From a virus, in IMG/VR virus record IMGVR_UViG_3300008996_000058, positions 1 through 20,462 of that record: a stretch of DNA of 20,462 nucleotides; one strand, written 5' to 3'. Below, in pieces: positions 7,305-14,349 of this stretch (the first letter of the stretch is position 1; each line of letters starts with the position of its first letter). Below the pieces are notes generated by a model. The model was not told the DNA's origin. It saw only the letters and a list, made by a program, of their open reading frames with translations, and made no database searches. The position numbers and the translations under genes are program-made.

Positions 7305-7475
7305 TTAGGCTTTATCTTCAGCTGTTGAAGCTTTTCTATACTCTGTAATAAGCTTTTTAATCTCTCCGGCTGCCTTTCTAGCTCTAGAGTGAGCAGCTTT
7401 AGTTGGTTTTCCGTGTTCGGCTTCTAGGGTTGTGAAATGTTCAGCAATCCTGTCAAATAGTTCTTGTGATGTCAT
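7305..7475 (-). CDS. Histone H1/Hc1-like small DNA-binding protein
   Basis: This 56-residue protein begins MTSQELFDRIAEHFTTLEAE and continues with a helix rich in Ala, Lys and Arg (KAAHSRARKAAGEIKKLITE, residues 26-45), ending YRKASTAEDKA. The pattern of an N-terminal 'F..I...F..LE' helix followed by 'KAA..RARKA..EIKKL...YRKAS' is that of Hc1-type histone H1-like proteins of Bacteroidetes and Chlamydiae, and similar short proteins occur in T4-like marine phages. Likely role: nucleoid-type binding of phage or host DNA; packaging into the head is conceivable from the neighbourhood. It follows the prohead protease by 18 bases and precedes the 38-residue gene by two. The leader is A/T-rich without a Shine-Dalgarno sequence. 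The family call is by pattern recall. Confidence 0.75.
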   Translation of the reverse strand: MTSQELFDRIAEHFTTLEAEHGKPTKAAHSRARKAAGEIKKLITEYRKASTAEDKA

Positions 7476-7493
7476 AACAAATAAATTTAAAAA

Positions 7494-8072
7494 TTAAGCT
7501 CTTAAGATGTCGTTAAGAATGGAATCTAATTTACCATACTTATCTTGCTTTACAGCTCCTTCGTTCAATGAAATAGGGTTCATAAATGCTCCGTGAGTAG
7601 ATGGATTGGAAACAAAGTCCCAACACACTAGCTCGAAGTCATCTTGAACTTCTAAATATCCTTCGTTTGTAGGTTTAACAGATCCAGTACCTCTAGAAGA
7701 GATACCGATGGTGTGTCCACCTTTAATAATTTCTTTTACAATATTCCCGGCTGGAGTATTAAGTAACTCTACTCTACCGCATAAATCGTCGCCGTCCCAC
7801 CATAGATCTTTAACTACGTGAGAGGCGTTCTTTAGAGATACAATTGGAGACTCTGGGTGATCTAATTCACCATAGGCATTACCTACTTTAACAAAGTTTT
7901 CTAGGTAGTTGTTAACTTCTCTAAGTAGAACTTTCTTATCGTATACTCTGCCGTTTTGGTTTTGAGCTCCTGCTCTTTGCATTACGCCTTCGACTTCAAA
8001 AACGCCCGGTCTTTCCTTAGATTCTCTAAGAACAGATTTAAATGGGGTATATTCTACTAATACGTTTGCCAT
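7494..8072 (-). CDS. gp21: Prohead maturation protease, T4 gp21 family
   Basis: This 192-residue serine protease should cleave scaffold, capsid and internal head proteins during head maturation at (L/I)-x-E sites. The catalytic His is in AYGELDHPES (His72), and the Ser is in TIGISSRGTGSV (Ser125 or Ser126), followed by the beta segment FELVCWDFVSNPSTHGAFM typical of the herpesvirus-like protease fold used by gp21. Near the N-terminus VFEVEGVMQRAGAQNQNGRV and then YDKKVL are also characteristic. T4 gp21 is about 212 residues. The acidic/helical C-terminal tail is short (KLDSILNDILRA). It starts two bases after the stop of the 330-residue gene, so it is translated from the same message. The capsid and scaffold substrates lie immediately downstream in the next unit. 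Confidence 0.95.
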   Translation of the reverse strand: MANVLVEYTPFKSVLRESKERPGVFEVEGVMQRAGAQNQNGRVYDKKVLLREVNNYLENFVKVGNAYGELDHPESPIVSLKNASHVVKDLWWDGDDLCGRVELLNTPAGNIVKEIIKGGHTIGISSRGTGSVKPTNEGYLEVQDDFELVCWDFVSNPSTHGAFMNPISLNEGAVKQDKYGKLDSILNDILRA

Positions 8073-8074
8073 GG

Positions 8075-9067
8075 TTACTCTGTAATTACTTTAGTAATGA
8101 TCTTCTTGAATAACTCTTTAAGCTGTTGTTCTTCTAGACCACGTTCACGACGTAAAGTTTCCTCATCGTGCTCTTCTTGATCTTTAGAGATCTGAGCTAG
8201 TTCCTCTTCTGAGTATTTAGGTGCTTCGTATTCGGCTACTTTACCTACATAGTGTAGTACGCTTCCGTTGGCTAATGTTACTTTACCGTCTTTATGAAGT
8301 TTTTCCATCTCTTCGTCAGAAAGCTCAAGTGTAGTTCCTTCGTCTACATCATATCCAAGCTCGTCAGGAGTTAATGTATGCTTATCTTCAGGGTATACAG
8401 GGCCGTCTTTCTTCTCATCCATTCTTTGACCCATATAATCATTGAAGTCGTCCTCTAGATCGTCCATTGACTGCCAAGTAGCATACTGAGTTGTTCTAGA
8501 AGGATCTCCTGATTTAAAGTCTCTCATTACGGAAGCTACATAAGCTTTAGCAACTTCGTCTCTAGGATCAGCATCAGCTAAAAAGTCTTTAAGTAAGCCG
8601 GTAATTAAAGCTTTGTTTAGTATTACAGGCTCATTACCCATCTCGCTAACTTCTTCCTTAACTACTACCTTCTCCATTTTCTCTCCTGGAGTCTCTAGCT
8701 GAATGCTATCTTGCTTAACGTAGTAGAGTACGTCTTTAGCTAGGTTACTAACAGCCATTGCTTTACATTTCTCATATTGCTCTGGAGTAACGTCTAAAGT
8801 ACCGTATTTGTTATCAAGCTCAAATTTGATACCTGTATCTAATACATCAGGAGCAATTGCATCCTCAGGCTTAGCTGTAGAGTACTTAGGTTCTTGCATC
8901 TTAGCTTCAGCAATCATACCTCTATTCTTGAGAATATTTACAGTATCATCGTAGCTATTAACCTTAGAGATAAGGTTAGGTAGTTGCATACTAGCATCTC
9001 TAACAAATTGGGATTTCGCGAAGCTACCTTCGGCGACAGCGTTGTATTTCTCTTGTAATGTTTTCAT
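8075..9067 (-). CDS. Head-region protein of unknown function, probable prohead component
   Basis: This 330-residue acidic protein begins MKTLQEKYNAVAEGSFAKSQ and then FVRDASMQLPNLISKVNSYD, a block I recall from uncharacterised proteins beside head genes of environmental T4-like phages. After about residue 60 it is rich in Glu, Asp and Lys, with helical stretches near 160-190 and a Glu-rich C-terminal helix (about 275-330). The first residues resemble the T4 internal-protein signal MKTYQEFIAEA, with VAE at 11-13. It occupies the slot between portal and protease where T4 has small core genes 67 and 68, so a core or internal-head role is plausible. It starts in an ATGA overlap with the 73-residue gene and ends two bases before the protease. 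No enzymatic motif was seen. Confidence 0.7.
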   Translation of the reverse strand: MKTLQEKYNAVAEGSFAKSQFVRDASMQLPNLISKVNSYDDTVNILKNRGMIAEAKMQEPKYSTAKPEDAIAPDVLDTGIKFELDNKYGTLDVTPEQYEKCKAMAVSNLAKDVLYYVKQDSIQLETPGEKMEKVVVKEEVSEMGNEPVILNKALITGLLKDFLADADPRDEVAKAYVASVMRDFKSGDPSRTTQYATWQSMDDLEDDFNDYMGQRMDEKKDGPVYPEDKHTLTPDELGYDVDEGTTLELSDEEMEKLHKDGKVTLANGSVLHYVGKVAEYEAPKYSEEELAQISKDQEEHDEETLRRERGLEEQQLKELFKKIITKVITE

Positions 9068-9285
9068 TGTCTGTAGTCTACCATTTTAGTGCTAGAAGGT
9101 CTGTTTGGTCGTTGTGTCTTCTTGAAACCCATTTTAGCCATAAACTTAGTGGCTAAGTTATCGCGATCGTCTTTTGAAAAAGCATTAGGAGTTTGATATG
9201 CTCCTACTGCACCAGTAGTGTTCATTTCTGAGAGTTGTTCTCTAACATACTCTCTTAATAGTTCTGCTACTTCACTTCTTTTCAT
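9064..9285 (-). CDS. 73-residue protein with a capsid-targeting-like N-terminus
   Basis: The N-terminus MKRSEVAELLREYVREQLSE forms an amphipathic helix with LRE at 10-12 and LSE at 18-20, both fitting the gp21-type (L/I)-x-E cleavage form. The rest is short, polar and Gly/Asn-rich (AVGAYQTPNAFSKDDRDNLA), followed by FMAKMGFKKTQRPNR and a basic tail. ATGA overlaps couple it to the genes on both sides. Proteins of this style occur beside portal genes in environmental T4-like phages, as far as I recall, without a known function. In T4 the comparable slot encodes small core proteins that gp21 digests, which is my best guess here. Confidence 0.7.
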   Translation of the reverse strand: MKRSEVAELLREYVREQLSEMNTTGAVGAYQTPNAFSKDDRDNLATKFMAKMGFKKTQRPNRPSSTKMVDYRQ

Positions 9286-10133
9286 AAGGTATTAAGCTCG
9301 TTAACTAAGTCGTAATACTGTAGTAGGTTTACGATGTGGGTATCGTTAATACGAGTTTGTTTTGAAAGGGGCTTGATAGTCTTAGCAACCTCGTCTAGTT
9401 TAATTCTAGCGATATCGTTACTAACCTTAGTCTTCATCTTCTCGACAGCAAGGCCAATTTTTTCAAGCTCCTCGTTAATCATTGTTCTAAGTTTTACTTG
9501 AGATTCGGAAGCAGTAATAAACTCTCTTAAGATAGCTTTCTGTTCTGGAAGTAGGTTGGCATATTCACCGTTAAACTTCTCAAGTAAAATCTTGTATGTA
9601 AGCATTCTAAGATCCTTATCATACTTTGCATATTCTTCAACTAAAGCATCTTTAACGTCCTCTTCGTTTTGCTTAGATTCAGTTAAATGCTCTAATACAG
9701 TCATTTTATTATCCACTAAAGTCTGTGGATCGGCTAAGTCAGCATTCTGTGCTTCCATTAAGCAATATAGGGCAGCTAGAGCTTTATAGTCTCTTACCTT
9801 CATTGAGAAGAACTCATCGAGGTCGTAGCTGTTTTTAATCTCAGCGATAAGATCGTACTTCTGCTTCTTGATTGTCTCTCTTTCTAACTTACGAGAAATT
9901 TCGATAATAGTGGAAACGATAGTCTCTCCTTTGGATTGACTTACTCCTTTATTCTTAAGGATGTATTCGTACAATTTAAATTCACGGACTAAGGAAGTCT
10001 TACCGGTGTAAAACTTCTTCATGATCTTAACGGCCGGCGAGTCTTTACGGGACAGAGTATCGGCAGCGATCTGCTTTACCAGCAGCTCAAAGATCAATCC
10101 AGTGTTTTTGTACTTCGAATGCTTTATTTTCAT
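9282..10133 (-). CDS. Helical protein next to the portal, unknown
   Basis: This 283-residue protein is Lys/Glu/Leu-rich and almost entirely helical by composition. The N-terminal block MKIKHSKYKNTGLIFELLVK followed by QIAADTLSRKDSPAVKIMKK is a pattern I recall from unannotated proteins beside gp20 in T4-like environmental phages. It has no Cys-based or nucleotide-binding motif and no membrane segment. It is the first gene of the unit that contains the prohead protease, with TATTTATA 19 bases upstream of the ATG and an ATGA overlap at its end. The context suggests a role in prohead core or portal assembly. T4 has no obvious counterpart of this length in this slot. The gene is certain, the function unknown. 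Confidence 0.75.
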   Translation of the reverse strand: MKIKHSKYKNTGLIFELLVKQIAADTLSRKDSPAVKIMKKFYTGKTSLVREFKLYEYILKNKGVSQSKGETIVSTIIEISRKLERETIKKQKYDLIAEIKNSYDLDEFFSMKVRDYKALAALYCLMEAQNADLADPQTLVDNKMTVLEHLTESKQNEEDVKDALVEEYAKYDKDLRMLTYKILLEKFNGEYANLLPEQKAILREFITASESQVKLRTMINEELEKIGLAVEKMKTKVSNDIARIKLDEVAKTIKPLSKQTRINDTHIVNLLQYYDLVNELNTL

Positions 10134-10152
10134 GAGTATGCTATTCTACTAA

Positions 10153-10160
10153 TATAAATA
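10153..10160 (-). promoter_or_regulatory. Putative late-promoter octamer for the protease cluster
   Basis: The coding strand reads CATATATTTATATTAG in the 31-base gap between the portal stop and the next start. The octamer ends 19 bases before the ATG at 10133. It is an exact TATTTATA match. Confidence 0.6.
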
Positions 10161-10164
10161 TATG

Positions 10165-12048
10165 TTACTGCCCTAAATCTTTAATATTGCTTTCATCAAG
10201 CAAACTTGATTGCGGTTCTTCTTTTTTCTCAAAGATTAAGCTCTTCTTAGGTTTGAAGATATCTTGGTTTTGGTAGAACACTGATTTAGTTATAACACTG
10301 CTAGCTTGTGTGTCTTCAGTTACATTAATAGTAGAATCTTCCTCATTATCGTAGCCACCATGCATATCATGTTGACCTAGAGCATCTCTACCAAATGGGC
10401 TATTTTGAGTTCCATAAGTAGAAGCATGGATTTGAGGTCTTCCTTCGGGATTCCCTTCATCATATCCTACAGGCATCTTAGGAGTATCCATTCCTCTTCT
10501 ACCGTACATAGAAGCAAGGTCGTGAGGTGTACCGTAAGTAACTCCAGATTTAGCTGGGTCATTACCTTCGTTTTCAATCTGAGCAACTCTAAAGGCTCTC
10601 TTACTATCTTCTCTAATTAGATCTCTCTGTTCGTTGTATTGATCTTCTGATAAGTTAAAGATACTTTCATAGATATAGTCTGTAGAGAACATCTTGCTTT
10701 CTACCATCTGAGAGGCTAGATCAATCTTTTCTTTCATAAGAGCAATTTTCTCTTGCTCATAAATGATAGAAGGAGTAGTTAGTTTAAGCTCAAAATTAGT
10801 TAAACTTTCATTCTTATAGCCTTGAGTATAAAGGTGTACTAAAGCGATCTTAGTTAACTCTGATTCAAGTATGCGTTGGATGCGTTCTACTGTTCTAGCA
10901 AAACGAATGTCTTCCGCAGCCAATGTCGCTTTACCTTGCAAATCTCCTTCATACCCGAAGTATGCTTTAGGTACTTTAAGTGCGGCAAACATTTTGTCTC
11001 TAAGGTATTCCACGTCATTTGTACCGTCGTACTCTAGACCTTTTGTAGTATCGATACGAGTAGTAGCATCTCCACCTCTAACAGGGATGTAGAAATCCTC
11101 CATCATGTTCTGCATATTAAAACGCAGATTGTATTGACCTGTTTGAGGATCAACGTAAGGAGTCTTTTTCATACCGTTGATAGTCTTTTGCATGAACTGC
11201 TCAACTTCGGCTGGTGGGATCTGACCTACGTTAACATAGAATACTCTCTTCTCAGGAGCTCTCATGATACGGTGAATTAACATCGCATCTTCCATCAGAG
11301 TTAACTGCTTGAAGATCTTTCTAGCAGGCTCAATATAAGAACGTCCGTAAGGTAGGTAGTTAGTATCTGATAATAAACGGAAATGCGCTACCTCGTAGTT
11401 ATCCAATAGTATTACTTTGTCCTTATGTCTAGGGATATAGTTTGGATCGGTAGAGGAGGCAATTCCGTCTGGGTCAATAGTAAATTGTACTTTAGCAGGA
11501 TTGTCTGGATCCTGGCTTTCATGACGTACCATACTGTACACAGTATAAGGTAGTACGTTGTATACACCGAACTTCTCAGCAATCTCTAGCTTCAAAAAGA
11601 AGTCACCGTACTTAACCATATTACGAGTCCAAGACCAGAGGTTAAACTCGATGTTAAGGACGTCGTAAAATAAGTTAGTTAGAATCTTTTTAATATTCTC
11701 ATCTGATGTCTTAATGGTAAGAATATCTCCTACATCGTTTTTAAGACATGCTTCGTCGGCTAGAATATCTAATGCAGAAGCGATAATTGGATCTGTATCC
11801 ATTGCTTCATAATCCGAATATAATTGAATTCTTAACGTCTGATAGTTAAGGTTCGGATTGAAGATATTCTTATTATTGTAGATGTATAAACGAGAGAAGC
11901 GATCTACCAATGAGTTTGTCTCATAGCGACCGGTGCTCTGAATATGGTTAACATCGGCGATTTTCAGCTGATTGCCGCCCACGTTACGAATTACTACGTC
12001 GGTAGAGAAAAGTCTCTGTAATCTACCAAATAAAGAAGTATCAGCCAT
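10165..12048 (-). CDS. gp20: Portal protein, T4 gp20 family
   Basis: This 627-residue protein forms the ring at the head vertex through which DNA enters and leaves and to which terminase docks. Family blocks run in order: an N-terminal segment with MDTDPIIASALDILADEACL (about 82-101), SWTRNMVKYGDFFLKLEI, then EDAMLIHRIMRAPEKRVFYV followed by NVGQIPP (about 252-280). Next come MMEDFYIPVRGGDATTRIDT (about 314-333), DVEYLRDKMFAALKVPKAYF and GKATLAAEDIRFARTVERIQ. T4 gp20 is 524 residues; the extra length is a C-terminal region (about 490-627) rich in Gly, Asn, His and Asp that looks disordered. It stands alone between gp17 and the next cluster, with TATTTATA 16 bases upstream of the ATG and CTCCTTAA before the start rather than a Shine-Dalgarno sequence. 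Confidence 0.97.
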   Translation of the reverse strand: MADTSLFGRLQRLFSTDVVIRNVGGNQLKIADVNHIQSTGRYETNSLVDRFSRLYIYNNKNIFNPNLNYQTLRIQLYSDYEAMDTDPIIASALDILADEACLKNDVGDILTIKTSDENIKKILTNLFYDVLNIEFNLWSWTRNMVKYGDFFLKLEIAEKFGVYNVLPYTVYSMVRHESQDPDNPAKVQFTIDPDGIASSTDPNYIPRHKDKVILLDNYEVAHFRLLSDTNYLPYGRSYIEPARKIFKQLTLMEDAMLIHRIMRAPEKRVFYVNVGQIPPAEVEQFMQKTINGMKKTPYVDPQTGQYNLRFNMQNMMEDFYIPVRGGDATTRIDTTKGLEYDGTNDVEYLRDKMFAALKVPKAYFGYEGDLQGKATLAAEDIRFARTVERIQRILESELTKIALVHLYTQGYKNESLTNFELKLTTPSIIYEQEKIALMKEKIDLASQMVESKMFSTDYIYESIFNLSEDQYNEQRDLIREDSKRAFRVAQIENEGNDPAKSGVTYGTPHDLASMYGRRGMDTPKMPVGYDEGNPEGRPQIHASTYGTQNSPFGRDALGQHDMHGGYDNEEDSTINVTEDTQASSVITKSVFYQNQDIFKPKKSLIFEKKEEPQSSLLDESNIKDLGQ

Positions 12049-12064
12049 TTAAGGAGAGTTTAAT

Positions 12065-12072
12065 TATAAATA
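12065..12072 (-). promoter_or_regulatory. Putative late-promoter octamer upstream of the portal gene
   Basis: The coding strand reads AGTACTATTTATAATTAAAC within the 30 bases between the terminase stop and the portal ATG. It ends 16 bases before that ATG. It is an exact copy of the shared octamer. Confidence 0.6.
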
Positions 12073-12078
12073 GTACTA

Positions 12079-13653
12079 CTACAGTAACCAAGATATATCC
12101 TCTTGGCCATGTGGAGTATCTATAGTATACGGATTATTTTGCATATTTCCAACTGAATACGCGGCTCCTTGTCTTTGATTTAGGTTTCCCATGGCAGATA
12201 AGGATGCTCTTGATAGATCTATTCCTTGCTGTCTTAATCTTAATGCTGTATCTCTGACGTATAGTCCGGTAGCAAAGGCCATTACTAAGTCATCATTATA
12301 GCTAGTCTGTGCTTGTGCTTTACCGTTCTTCCATACAAATACTCTCATCTCTTTTAAGAGTCTCTGAGATTTAATGGTTACAGATCTTTCTCTTACGTAG
12401 TCCATCATCTTAGCAATAACTAAAGGACGAGTGCGCATAGACATTGTAAAGCCAGGAACTAAGTTTCCTCGTTCCATCTTATTCATATAAGTCTCTACAG
12501 TATCCTGTTCTGATCTTGATGAGTAGTAGAGGTTAGCGTACTCTCTTTCAATAATCTGTTCAATCGTAGACCATCCGATGTTAGCATTTTCTACTACTAG
12601 CATTGCATTGTTATACTCAGTTGCTACTCCTACTAACATGTTACCAAATTCCTTAGGAGGTACTTTGCTTTTAAATTCTGCTACTTGAGTGGCTGCTTCA
12701 ACATCAAATATGTGAAAGGTAGAATAGTCTTGTCCGTCCCCTCTGGCAACGTCAGCTACAACCATATATGATTTCATATAGTCTGGGTATTCCCATATCC
12801 AGTAATCGCCCGATACTCCTCTTTTCTCTAAAGGGTCTTGCTGTGCTGTAGTTTCATAGAAGATTAGATCTTCTGGTTCAAATACTGTATCACCTGATGA
12901 TAAGAAGTCACAGTCACATTCCTGTGCTGCCATTCTAGGTCCTAGGTCATTGTCTTGTTGATCTCTCCAGGATTGACTTCTTTCAGGGTGTACGGTCCAA
13001 GGTAACTTAATAGGTACAAAGGAGTTTTCACCTGTTTCTGCTTTTTCCCAAGTCTGGTGGAACCAGTTACCAATCCCGTTAGGAGTTGATAGAGCCATAC
13101 ATTGACCACCGGTTGCAAGGGTCTGTTGAGCGGCTGCAAACGTTTCATCAATATTATCAATGAACGCAGCCTCATCAATTAAGAGTAGAGATACAGCTTC
13201 TGAACGAGCAGCATCTGAGTTAGATGATTTAGCTGCTATTCTAGAACCGTTAGTAAGTCTTAGTGAGAGTTTATTCTTCTCTACTGCTTTTAATTTTAAC
13301 CAGCTAGGAAGCTGATCGTACATAAACTGTACCTTAGTTACAAGGTTACGTGCAGTAGATTGTGTGGTTGCAAGAGCTAGTACGTTTTTGTCTTTATGAA
13401 AGAGCATCAGCCATAGTGAATAGCCTGCTGCTAAAGTTGAGATACCTAACTGTCTTGATTTAAGAGTAATAAGGTACTGATGATCTCTGAATAAGTAAAG
13501 TACTTTGTCCTGGAATGGGTAAAGGTTGAATAGTATACGTCCTCTTTGAGGGTGCTGAATATAACAGTACTTACGCATAAAATATGCCGGGTCTTTGGCA
13601 CATTTAGCGTATTCTTGTATTACTATCTGCTTAACATTCTGCTGTTCACTCAT
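12079..13653 (-). CDS. gp17: Terminase large subunit, T4 gp17 family
   Basis: This 524-residue packaging motor has an N-terminal ATPase and a C-terminal nuclease. A Walker A variant SRQLGIST is at 66-73 (T4 has SRQLGKT-type), Walker B LLLIDEAAF at 156-164, and the coupling motif ALSTPNG at 187-193. The RNase H-like nuclease shows VVADVARGDGQDYS with Asp301, VVENANIGW with Glu355, and SYNDDLVMAFA with Asp454/455. In this variant the usual Walker A lysine position is Ile71, and Lys65 precedes the loop. T4 gp17 is 610 residues; this is shorter mainly at the N-terminus. It overlaps the upstream spanin-like gene by ATGA. No small terminase (gp16) is recognisable in the window. It lies directly upstream of the portal, without the tail sheath and tube genes that separate 17 from 20 in T4. 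Confidence 0.98.
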   Translation of the reverse strand: MSEQQNVKQIVIQEYAKCAKDPAYFMRKYCYIQHPQRGRILFNLYPFQDKVLYLFRDHQYLITLKSRQLGISTLAAGYSLWLMLFHKDKNVLALATTQSTARNLVTKVQFMYDQLPSWLKLKAVEKNKLSLRLTNGSRIAAKSSNSDAARSEAVSLLLIDEAAFIDNIDETFAAAQQTLATGGQCMALSTPNGIGNWFHQTWEKAETGENSFVPIKLPWTVHPERSQSWRDQQDNDLGPRMAAQECDCDFLSSGDTVFEPEDLIFYETTAQQDPLEKRGVSGDYWIWEYPDYMKSYMVVADVARGDGQDYSTFHIFDVEAATQVAEFKSKVPPKEFGNMLVGVATEYNNAMLVVENANIGWSTIEQIIEREYANLYYSSRSEQDTVETYMNKMERGNLVPGFTMSMRTRPLVIAKMMDYVRERSVTIKSQRLLKEMRVFVWKNGKAQAQTSYNDDLVMAFATGLYVRDTALRLRQQGIDLSRASLSAMGNLNQRQGAAYSVGNMQNNPYTIDTPHGQEDISWLL

Positions 13654-14069
13654 AATAGTAGAAGAAGTACCGTTGCTAGAGCTCCTCCAGATGCACCGAA
13701 GGTAAGTCCGGTCCAGAATTTAGCTTTCTTTTCTTTACCCAGTACTGTTATTTCTTTATCTCTAATGGCAATCTGACTTTCTTTTTCAATAAAGATATCG
13801 TCATAAGTGACTAGTCTCTGCTGTAGGTTAGCAATTTGAGCTTTATTAGTCTCTACAAGCTTCTTATAGTCTTCAATGCTCTTTTCTAAGCTAATCTTTT
13901 CTTCTTTACAGAAGTCACCAGCTTCTAGGTCGGCAATAATCTGCCTAACCATATGATCAGGAAAACAAACTAAAGTGTCTCCGTTAACGATTGTAACGCT
14001 TTGCGAAGTAGCCGGGAAGGCTATCAACAGAAAGCCTGCTAAGCTCAGCAATTTTTTTATTGTATGCAT
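13650..14069 (-). CDS. Exported coiled-coil protein with C-terminal membrane anchor, spanin-like partner
   Basis: This 139-residue protein has an N-terminal signal peptide (MHTIKKLLSLAGFLLIAFPA, then TSQ as a signal-peptidase I type site). A short Cys-containing stretch (Cys35 and Cys54) follows, then a long coiled coil (about 57-115), and finally a C-terminal membrane segment (FWTGLTFGASGGALATVLLL). It starts inside the preceding gene, in its +1 frame, overlapping by 86 bases. This is the arrangement of Rz/Rz1 spanin pairs, which fuse inner and outer membranes at lysis. No lipobox Cys is present, so it is not a standard outer-membrane spanin; the signal-plus-C-terminal-anchor topology recalls unimolecular spanins. 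The stop overlaps the terminase start as ATGA. The topology is clear; the lysis role is inference. Confidence 0.65.
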   Translation of the reverse strand: MHTIKKLLSLAGFLLIAFPATSQSVTIVNGDTLVCFPDHMVRQIIADLEAGDFCKEEKISLEKSIEDYKKLVETNKAQIANLQQRLVTYDDIFIEKESQIAIRDKEITVLGKEKKAKFWTGLTFGASGGALATVLLLLL

Positions 14070-14325
14070 CTCTTTCTCTTTTACGTTTTGCTTCCTCGAT
14101 ATCTAAAGCGTTCTCAATAGAGTCAGCCTGTGCTTGTAGTAAGCCGGCTGCAAAAGCTAATGAGTCAATACGTTTTACTAATTGTAGTTCTCTAGCCTGG
14201 CTAGCTTCTTTCTGGTCTTTTAATTCCTGTAGGTAAGCTGCCTTATACGGGTTGTGTAGTCCCGTAGCATACATTGCTGCAATTACGATTGCAATGAGGG
14301 CGATTAAGTACGGTAGTTTATTCAT
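13984..14325 (-). CDS. Membrane-anchored coiled-coil protein, inner-membrane spanin-like
   Basis: This 113-residue protein has one N-terminal membrane segment (residues 5-23, PYLIALIAIVIAAMYATGL). It is followed by a continuous helical, charged region with heptad-like Leu spacing (about 32-92, including LQLVKRIDSLAFAAGLLQAQ) and a short C-terminus VDSLPGYFAKRYNR. This is the layout of Rz-type inner-membrane spanins, whose periplasmic coiled coil reaches toward the outer membrane. The next gene is embedded in its 3' end in another frame, as with Rz1. A TATTTATA octamer lies only eight bases upstream of the ATG, so the transcript leader would be very short. Alternatives include a generic inner-membrane scaffold protein. 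It is the first gene of the unit that ends with gp17. Confidence 0.65.
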   Translation of the reverse strand: MNKLPYLIALIAIVIAAMYATGLHNPYKAAYLQELKDQKEASQARELQLVKRIDSLAFAAGLLQAQADSIENALDIEEAKRKRERDAYNKKIAELSRLSVDSLPGYFAKRYNR

Positions 14326-14333
14326 AACTTTTA

Positions 14334-14341
14334 TATAAATA
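14334..14341 (-). promoter_or_regulatory. Putative late-promoter octamer upstream of the spanin-terminase unit
   Basis: The coding strand reads ATTATATATTTATATAAAAG, in the 24-base gap before the ATG at 14325. Only eight bases separate the octamer from the start codon, so if transcription begins near it the message would be almost leaderless. Confidence 0.55.
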
Positions 14342-14349
14342 TATAATGT

